Shown here one piece after another: positions 58,589-64,000 of a stretch of DNA of 64,000 bases. The position numbers were made by a program, and so were the translations under genes. The notes under the pieces were generated by a model. The model was not told the DNA's origin. It saw only the letters and a list, made by a program, of their open reading frames with translations, and made no database searches. The stretch's first letter is position 1. Each line of letters starts with the position of its first letter. Source of the stretch: Planktosalinus sp963977065 (GTDB taxonomy: Bacteria > Bacteroidota > Bacteroidia > Flavobacteriales > Flavobacteriaceae); the NCBI GenBank assembly GCA_963977065.1, contig CAXBNF010000002.1, positions 124,001-188,000 of the forward strand, in the 5' to 3' direction.

Positions 58589-60582
58589 TCAAATCTTCTA
58601 ATGACAGTTTCCAACTTTCGCGAAAGCATTACTTCCAGTTTTTTATATTCCAAAATCGTTTGAAGCAATTCTTGTTTTGCTTCTTCCTCTTTTTGATTGA
58701 TTTCATTAGCGAGACTGTTGATTTGTCTGGCAATGAGTAATTTTCTTAAGTGTAAAATAGTTTCGTTGAGTAACTGACTTATGGACTGTTTTTTATCTTT
58801 TACATAAATTTCTTTACGCTCCCAATCGTGCAGGTGATATTTTTCTTCTTCCATAAAAATATCAGTGATGATTTTTGCTTTTTCAAATTCAAGTTGGGCT
58901 ATGAAACTTTCTGTTTGCAAAGGGGTTTCATTTTGATAATTTGCGATAATTGAATTAAACAATTCTTGAAAAACAGGGTTTGTAAACTCCATTTCATCCT
59001 GCTGTAAGTCTAAAAAAACTTTTTGATGCACCTTCAATTCCTTTTTTTCAGGCAAGAGAGTAACCTCTCCATCTTCATTGGTGTGAAGTATTAAATCTTC
59101 AAATAGTTCTTCATCACCACCATATAGAAGTAATAACTCGATAATTTTCATTTCGAGCTGAAATTTAACATCAATCTTCTCTGTGGGTTGTGTCTGTTGA
59201 CTTAAAACCTCAAATGGTTTCTCGGTATTTTTTGAGGTTGATTTTGCGTGCTCTTTTTTATTTTTTGAAAGTATCTGAGCCAAACTGTTAAACAAAACTT
59301 CTTCAGAAATATCCATAATGCGCGAACACTCCTGAACATAAATTTCCCGTTTGATTACATCGGGAATTTTTGAAATGCTTACGACCATATCTCTTATTGT
59401 GTCAGCTTTTTTAACAGGGTCATTTTTTGTTTCATCTACCAGAATAGCAGCTTTAAAATTGATAAAATCACGGGCGTTTTCTTCCAGATAAAGGGTGAGT
59501 TCCTCCAGTGAGTTTTTTCGAGCAAAACTATCAGGGTCTTCTCCTTCCGGGAAAGTGCATATTTTGACATTCATTCCTTGCTCAAGAATCAAATCTACAC
59601 CACGTAATGATGCACGCAAACCGGCGGCATCGCCATCAAAAAGCAAAGTGATGTTTTTGGTTAAGCGATTGACGAGTCTTATTTGTTCTTCGGTTAATGC
59701 TGTCCCTGAGGATGAAACCACATTGTGAATGCCCGTTTGAGCAAACTGAATAACATCTGTATAGCCTTCTACCAGATAGCAATTGTCTTCTTTTGCGATG
59801 GCTTGTTTTGCGTGAAAAATACCATACAGCACTTTACTTTTGTGGTAGATATCACTTTCGGGCGAATTGAGGTATTTTGCAGCTTTCTTATCGTTTGTCA
59901 AAATTCTCCCGCCAAAACCAAGCGTGCGACCGCTCATACTTAGAATGGGAAACATCACTCTGCCCTTGAACCTGTCAAATGTTTTGGTTGCTGAGCCAGT
60001 CGAAGCATCTTCTTTGACAATGGTCAATCCGGTTTTTTCGAGAAATTCAAGTTTATAGGCTTTTTTTATGGCTTCAGAGGTCAATGCATCCCAGGAATCG
60101 GGTGAATAGCCCAGTTGAAATTTTTTGATGGTTTCATCAGTAAAGCCGCGTTCTTTAAAATAAGAAAGTCCAATGGCTTTTCCCTCTTCCGTTTTTAAAA
60201 GGGTGTTGTGAAAATAGACTTTTGCAAACTCACTGACGAGGTACATGCTTTCGCGCTCGTTTGCCTGTTCTTTTTCTTCATTGGTTTGCTCTGTTTCTTC
60301 AATCTCGATTCCATATTTATTAGCTAGATATTTGATGGCTTCGGGATACGTAAAATGCTCGTGTTCCATCAAAAATGCGACTACATTTCCGCCTTTTCCA
60401 CTTGAAAAATCTTTCCAAATTTGTTTTACGGGTGAAACCATAAAACTGGGAGAGCGTTCATCTGTAAATGGGCTAAGCCCTTTGAAGTTGCTGCCGGCTT
60501 TTTTAAGTTGTACAAAATCACCTATAACCTCCTCTACTCGGGCAGTTTCAAATACTTGGTCTATAGTGGATTTTGTAATCAA
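58585..60582 (-). CDS. dnaG: DNA primase DnaG lacking zinc ligands
   Basis: The 665-residue primase has an N-terminal CHC2-type domain in which all four zinc ligands are replaced: Ser 37, Thr 40, Asp 58 and Ser 61 (GLSPFTDERSPSF ... QIWKDFSSGKGG). The catalytic TOPRIM core is intact (FGGRIL, YLVEGYTDVIQFAQTG, VSSSGTALTEEQ, LLFDGDAAGLRASLRG). A C-terminal helicase-binding region follows. Residues 191-200 (EDASTGSATK) are encoded by a copy of a dispersed repeat. It makes RNA primers at the replication fork. Confidence 0.95.
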   Translation of the reverse strand: MITKSTIDQVFETARVEEVIGDFVQLKKAGSNFKGLSPFTDERSPSFMVSPVKQIWKDFSSGKGGNVVAFLMEHEHFTYPEAIKYLANKYGIEIEETEQTNEEKEQANERESMYLVSEFAKVYFHNTLLKTEEGKAIGLSYFKERGFTDETIKKFQLGYSPDSWDALTSEAIKKAYKLEFLEKTGLTIVKEDASTGSATKTFDRFKGRVMFPILSMSGRTLGFGGRILTNDKKAAKYLNSPESDIYHKSKVLYGIFHAKQAIAKEDNCYLVEGYTDVIQFAQTGIHNVVSSSGTALTEEQIRLVNRLTKNITLLFDGDAAGLRASLRGVDLILEQGMNVKICTFPEGEDPDSFARKNSLEELTLYLEENARDFINFKAAILVDETKNDPVKKADTIRDMVVSISKIPDVIKREIYVQECSRIMDISEEVLFNSLAQILSKNKKEHAKSTSKNTEKPFEVLSQQTQPTEKIDVKFQLEMKIIELLLLYGGDEELFEDLILHTNEDGEVTLLPEKKELKVHQKVFLDLQQDEMEFTNPVFQELFNSIIANYQNETPLQTESFIAQLEFEKAKIITDIFMEEEKYHLHDWERKEIYVKDKKQSISQLLNETILHLRKLLIARQINSLANEINQKEEEAKQELLQTILEYKKLEVMLSRKLETVIRRFD
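59986..60008. repeat. GCTTCGACTGGCTCAGCAACC repeat copy inside dnaG
   Basis: The arms GCTTCGACT and GCTCAGCAACC match the intergenic copy at 29768-29809 with one change. It is read in frame by dnaG as ASTGSAT, next to the conserved FDRFKGRVMFP block. Confidence 0.65.
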
Positions 60583-60680
60583 GAAATTGTAGGGTTTTTA
60601 TAAGTTCTAAAAAAAGTAAAGTTACTTATTTTCTGAAAAAGAACGTAAGTAACTTTTGAACAATAATTATATTGAATTGG

Positions 60681-61712
60681 CTAATCCATATCCCAGCGCA
60701 AGCCCAATGAGATGTTGCGTTGCTCAACGGGATTGTCTTTAAAAATCGTGTTCAAATCATATTTTGCATAAAGACCCACTGTGCGCCAACCCACATAAGC
60801 ACTTAAACCATAAATAAAATTATTGGTGTTGTAGTCGTCTTTGAGTTTTTGTTTGACGCGTTTTCCATCCTCTTCAAATTTTAATTTTTGACGGTTTCCA
60901 AGGTTGAAACCGGCATAACCTCCTAACCCAAATTTAATATACTTTCGGGTTGAGTATCTGAAATAATTCTCTCGTTCGATTTTTTTTGAGGGACCCATTT
61001 CAAAATGAATAGGAAACACTAGATTGTCCATCCTGAATTTTGATTTGTCTAAATTTAATGAAAACTCCTCCAAAACAGTTTCATCGCCCTGCTCCACAAA
61101 AAATTGATTGTTTATGGGTTTTAAGCCATTGAATTGAAAGGAAAATCCATATTTAAATCGCAACCAGTTACTGTTTTTAAAGACCCGTGTTTTCCAAGCC
61201 CATCCTAACTCTGCAAATCGACTTCCACCAATTTTAAATTGTGAGTCGTCCAGAGATTCTCCTTTTGTAATTACATTATTGAATCCAATTGCAAAAACCA
61301 AATCGCTGGTGGTGCGTCTGTCGTATTTTCGTTCCTTTTTGAGATTTACCCTCACAAGGTTGCCATCACTAAAAACACTGATATACTCTTGCTCATTTTC
61401 AAAATCTTCAACTGTCTGATTTCGTTCATTCAAAGCAGCCTGATTTTCAAGAATAGTAATTCTATTTTCAATATTTAGAGCGTGTTTTTCTGCTGCTTGT
61501 TTTTTGAGGATTGTCGCCTCTTCAAATGAAATCAATTCTTCATCGAGTTGATCGTTTATTTTTTCAATTTCGATTCTTAATGCTTCACGTTCCTCTTCAA
61601 TAATTTCTTGTTTTTGTTGCTCAACTTTTTCATTTTGAGATTCTTGAGCCTGGCATAAAATTCCTGTGAAAAAACACATAAAAATTGCTAAATAAACTGT
61701 ACTTGTTTTCAT
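60681..61712 (-). CDS. Outer membrane beta-barrel protein with coiled-coil N-terminus (module 3)
   Basis: The 343-residue protein, taken from the ATG at 61712, has a signal peptide (MKTSTVYLAIFMCFFTGILCQA), a long coiled coil rich in Glu/Lys/Gln at about residues 25-95, and a beta-barrel of alternating aromatic strands (WLRFKYGFSFQFNG, FGLGGYAGFNLG, FIYGLSAYVGWRTVGLYAKY, ISLGLRWDMD). It resembles small flavobacterial outer membrane proteins with no known role. It follows a sigma-partner gene, separated by a perfect inverted repeat. Confidence 0.72.
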   Translation of the reverse strand: MKTSTVYLAIFMCFFTGILCQAQESQNEKVEQQKQEIIEEEREALRIEIEKINDQLDEELISFEEATILKKQAAEKHALNIENRITILENQAALNERNQTVEDFENEQEYISVFSDGNLVRVNLKKERKYDRRTTSDLVFAIGFNNVITKGESLDDSQFKIGGSRFAELGWAWKTRVFKNSNWLRFKYGFSFQFNGLKPINNQFFVEQGDETVLEEFSLNLDKSKFRMDNLVFPIHFEMGPSKKIERENYFRYSTRKYIKFGLGGYAGFNLGNRQKLKFEEDGKRVKQKLKDDYNTNNFIYGLSAYVGWRTVGLYAKYDLNTIFKDNPVEQRNISLGLRWDMD

Positions 61713-61740
61713 AATAATTGATTTGATATTTTCTTTCTCA

Positions 61741-61763
61741 AGGCACTTCTTAAAGAAGTGCCT
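61741..61763. repeat. Perfect 11-bp inverted repeat between module 3 genes
   Basis: AGGCACTTCTT-A-AAGAAGTGCCT is a perfect palindrome around one base, 29 bp upstream of the outer membrane protein start and 40 bp after the sigma-partner stop. There is no T run in either direction, so it is unlikely to be a terminator; it may be an RNA-stability hairpin or an operator. Confidence 0.7.
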
Positions 61764-61802
61764 CAAAAAAGACTGATTGATGAATGTATGAATTGTAAAA
61801 TA

Positions 61803-62528
61803 TTATTGATTCCTATTTGCAACTGCTTCACGCGAAAGCTGAAGACCTTCTTTAAGGATTTCAAAAACCCGCTCTCTGAAGGATTCTTCAATTTCACCTT
61901 CTACATCTTCCAGTAAATCACTTGAAGTAATTACAGGATTTGATTGAATGTTTTCTTTTGAAATTTTAGCGAATGCTTCATTCAAAAGTGCATCGATCTC
62001 ATCATCTGAAACGGCTTTGCCAGGTTTGATGTTTGCAATAATTTCATCAATAATAACTTTTTCTTGTTGACTTTCAATTTGGGTGATTGATTCTGAAATT
62101 TCAGGTGAGAATTCTTCTTTTGGTGCTGACTTTTCATTCTTTGAATTATTTAAATTGGTGATCTCTTTATGAAAAGGTTTCTTATTTTGGGTTTCGATTA
62201 TTGAATTTGAAGCATCTGTTTCTTGATTTTCCATTTGATGCAAGTTTGAATCTACAATTGGATTAATAACTGCTTCGGTATTGGGTTCAGTAGAATCTTC
62301 ATTTACAATATTATTGATTGTTCCATTATCTGAATCAACAAACACGCCCATTAATAGTATTCCCACTAAAAAGGATGCTGCAATACCTGTCCACCAATAC
62401 AGTGGCGTGGTTTTTTTATTATTTTTATCCAGTTTAGAACGCAGCTGCTCCCAGCTTTTTGGTGATGGCTCAACCGTTCTTTGTTCCAGTTGGCTTTTTA
62501 TTTGATTATCAAAATTATTTGTTTCCAT
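61803..62528 (-). CDS. Putative anti-sigma-like membrane partner (module 3)
   Basis: A 241-residue protein with a cytoplasmic N-terminus (PSPKSWEQLRSKLDKNNKK), a membrane helix at about residues 43-62 (YWWTGIAASFLVGILLMGVFV) and a long acidic periplasmic part without recognised domains. The pattern Trp-x-x-Leu/Val-x-x-Lys-Leu then TGIAAS is shared with the vWA fusion at 52725. Overlap of 14 bp with the sigma gene points to coupled translation. Confidence 0.68.
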   Translation of the reverse strand: METNNFDNQIKSQLEQRTVEPSPKSWEQLRSKLDKNNKKTTPLYWWTGIAASFLVGILLMGVFVDSDNGTINNIVNEDSTEPNTEAVINPIVDSNLHQMENQETDASNSIIETQNKKPFHKEITNLNNSKNEKSAPKEEFSPEISESITQIESQQEKVIIDEIIANIKPGKAVSDDEIDALLNEAFAKISKENIQSNPVITSSDLLEDVEGEIEESFRERVFEILKEGLQLSREAVANRNQ

Positions 62529-63075
62529 GTGCTTTGGATTTTGGGTCCTTTAATTTAAGTTGAAGCATTTTTCGGGCTTTGTGCAATTGTGATTTAGAAG
62601 TGCCTTCAGTAATATTGAGTAAAGCTGCAATTTCTTCATGTTTATACCCTTCAATTGCAAAAAGATTAAATATCATTTTGTAGCCTTCGGGTAAATTGTC
62701 AATAGCAATCTGAATGTGTTCAACCTCATACTTCCATTGAATTTCATTATCTCCCGTATTTTCAATTTCGGTTTCTGCCGTAAAGTTAATTTTTGAATTT
62801 TTCCTTAAAAAGTCGATGCATTTTCTAACTATAATTCGACGAATCCATCCTTCAAAACTACCTTGATTTTTAAAGTCCTTAATATTGGTAAACACATTTA
62901 AAAAGCCATCGAGCATCACTTCCTCAGCTTGATGAATGTCTTTGACATATATCCTGCATACACTGAGCATTTTTGGCGAATACATCTGATATATGATGTG
63001 TTGCGCTTGCCTGCTATTTTTTGAGGCATCGCTGATGAGTTGGATTTGGTTTTTATGAATGTTGATTATTTTCAA
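62515..63075 (-). CDS. ECF RNA polymerase sigma factor (module 3)
   Basis: The 186-residue sigma factor has region 2 IIYQMYSPKMLSVCRIYVKDIHQAEEVMLDGFLNVF, linker GSFEGWIRRIIVRKCID and region 4 NLPEGYKMIFNLFAIEGYKHEEIAALLNITEGTSKSQLHKAR. It heads a run of sigma gene, membrane partner and outer membrane protein. Confidence 0.9.
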   Translation of the reverse strand: MKIINIHKNQIQLISDASKNSRQAQHIIYQMYSPKMLSVCRIYVKDIHQAEEVMLDGFLNVFTNIKDFKNQGSFEGWIRRIIVRKCIDFLRKNSKINFTAETEIENTGDNEIQWKYEVEHIQIAIDNLPEGYKMIFNLFAIEGYKHEEIAALLNITEGTSKSQLHKARKMLQLKLKDPKSKAHGNK

Positions 63076-63134
63076 ATTACTCAGTACTTCTATTTACATA
63101 GACGTAAAAATAATAAGAAAGGTTGCCCGGTGGA

Positions 63135-64000
63135 TTATTTTTTTCTGTCAATTACATAATTGACCATCAAAGTCAATGAATCTTTAAAAGGAGATTCTGG
63201 ATAGGCGTCTAATATTTGCAAGGCATTTTGTTGGTAGGATTTCATTTTTGAAACGGCATACTCTAGACCTCCTGAAGATTTTACAAAAGCGATGACCTCT
63301 TTGACTCTTTTAGCATCTTTGTTTTTGTTTTTAACTGAATTGATTAGCCACCTTTTTTCTTTGTCTGAACAATTGTTTAACGTGAAAATCAAAGGCAATG
63401 TCATTTTTTGTTCTTTGATATCGATGCCGGTTGGCTTTCCGATTTTTTCAGTACCATAGTCAAATAAATCATCTTTTATTTGAAAAGCCATGCCAATGAG
63501 TTCGCCAAAAAGTCTCATTTGTTCCACTTCTTTATTGGAAGCATTGACAGATTTTGCACCCATCGCACAACAGGCAGCAATGAGGGTTGCTGTTTTTTGC
63601 CTAATGATTTCATAATAGATTTCTTCGGTAATATCAAGTTTTCTGGCTTTTTCAATTTGGAGCAGTTCCCCTTCGCTCATTTCTTTTACGGCAACAGAAA
63701 TAATTTGCAGTAAATCAAAATCACCGTTATCAATGGATAGCAAAAGGCCCTTTGAGAGTAAATAATCACCCACAAGAACAGCAATTTTATTTTTCCAAAG
63801 CGCATTGACTGAGAAAAAGCTCCTGCGGCGATTACTATCGTCCACAACGTCATCGTGGACCAAGGTAGCTGTATGAATTAATTCTATTACTGAAGCACCT
63901 CTGTATGTGCGTTCATCTACTTTCCCATTAGAAACCATTTTTGCAATGAGAAAAACAAACATAGGGCGCATTTGTTTTCCTTTTCTATTTACTATAAAAT
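63135..64000 (-). CDS. Polyprenyl diphosphate synthase (N-terminus cut by window edge)
   Basis: About 288 residues are readable; the frame stays open to position 64000 (FIVNRKGKQMRPMF), so the first 35-40 residues are missing. Aspartate-rich motifs are HDDVVDD (first) and KDDLFDYG (second), with GKPTGIDIKEQKMTLPLI. The family builds octaprenyl- or similar-length diphosphates for menaquinone or carrier lipids. An internal Met at 63971 is not the start. Confidence 0.93.
   Translation of the reverse strand, partial: FIVNRKGKQMRPMFVFLIAKMVSNGKVDERTYRGASVIELIHTATLVHDDVVDDSNRRRSFFSVNALWKNKIAVLVGDYLLSKGLLLSIDNGDFDLLQIISVAVKEMSEGELLQIEKARKLDITEEIYYEIIRQKTATLIAACCAMGAKSVNASNKEVEQMRLFGELIGMAFQIKDDLFDYGTEKIGKPTGIDIKEQKMTLPLIFTLNNCSDKEKRWLINSVKNKNKDAKRVKEVIAFVKSSGGLEYAVSKMKSYQQNALQILDAYPESPFKDSLTLMVNYVIDRKK

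Noticed and set aside
58616..58632. TTTCGCGAAAGC in dnaG as another repeat copy
   Set aside because: The match is only about 12 bases, lacks the CTCGT tail and encodes conserved-looking C-terminal residues, so chance or codon use is enough.
1..64000. CRISPR array, prophage, insertion sequence or integron
   Set aside because: No regularly spaced direct repeats of CRISPR type, no transposase, integrase, recombinase or phage gene were seen on either strand.

Overview
The window is a chromosomal segment of a member of the Flavobacteriia (Bacteroidota), most likely a marine Flavobacteriaceae. The evidence is low GC, A-rich regions before start codons with no strong Shine-Dalgarno sequences, many TAnnTTTG -7 promoter motifs, a short primary sigma factor without region 1.1, type IX secretion and gliding genes (porU, gldJ, gldB, gldC), a protein with a type IX C-terminal sorting domain, and many SPII lipoproteins. 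I see no transposase, integrase, phage gene or CRISPR array. All calls come from reading the sequence; no database search was run.

Layout. 1-4.7 kb: a partial porU (minus), then gldJ and murF (plus). 4.8-5.4 kb: two tRNA-Val genes in duplicated tRNA-terminator units. 5.4-12.4 kb (minus): glutamate-type dehydrogenase, exbB, exbD, tonB, a BNR-repeat lipoprotein with a sorting domain, and folC. 12.5-23 kb: anmK, an acyl-CoA dehydrogenase, a Porin_10-like porin, rnhB, a large unknown lipoprotein, DUF4126 and lipB. 23-30 kb: rpsO, pnp, a Kelch-like lipoprotein, an ECF sigma/partner pair and rpoD. 30-34.7 kb: rpe, an APC permease, an M90-type peptidase, tRNA-Arg and yqeY, among intergenic palindromic repeats.

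34.9-50.3 kb (minus) is a compact division and cell wall (dcw) cluster in the order mraZ-rsmH-ftsL-ftsI-murE-mraY-murD-ftsW-murG-murC-ftsQ-ftsA-ftsZ. Upstream of mraZ are three direct repeats of TGGKA at exact 10-bp spacing, a probable MraZ operator. murF lies about 30 kb away beside gldJ; no ddl or murB is present in the cluster. 50.6-64 kb: an alpha/beta hydrolase, engB, an ECF sigma factor followed by a sigma-partner/von Willebrand A fusion, gldC-gldB, nadE, an atypical response regulator, dnaG, a third ECF sigma module with an outer membrane protein, and a partial polyprenyl diphosphate synthase.

The most notable observations are: (1) three ECF sigma factors, each followed by a single-pass partner with a different periplasmic part, one of them a 783-residue fusion to a CarboxypepD-like domain, a TonB-receptor-plug-like stub and a vWA domain; (2) small palindromic repeats that occur between genes and also in frame inside anmK and dnaG; (3) a DnaG primase that has lost all four zinc ligands; (4) a response regulator with Glu at the phospho-acceptor position; (5) a tRNA-Val(GAC) with C in place of U33; (6) the putative MraZ operator.
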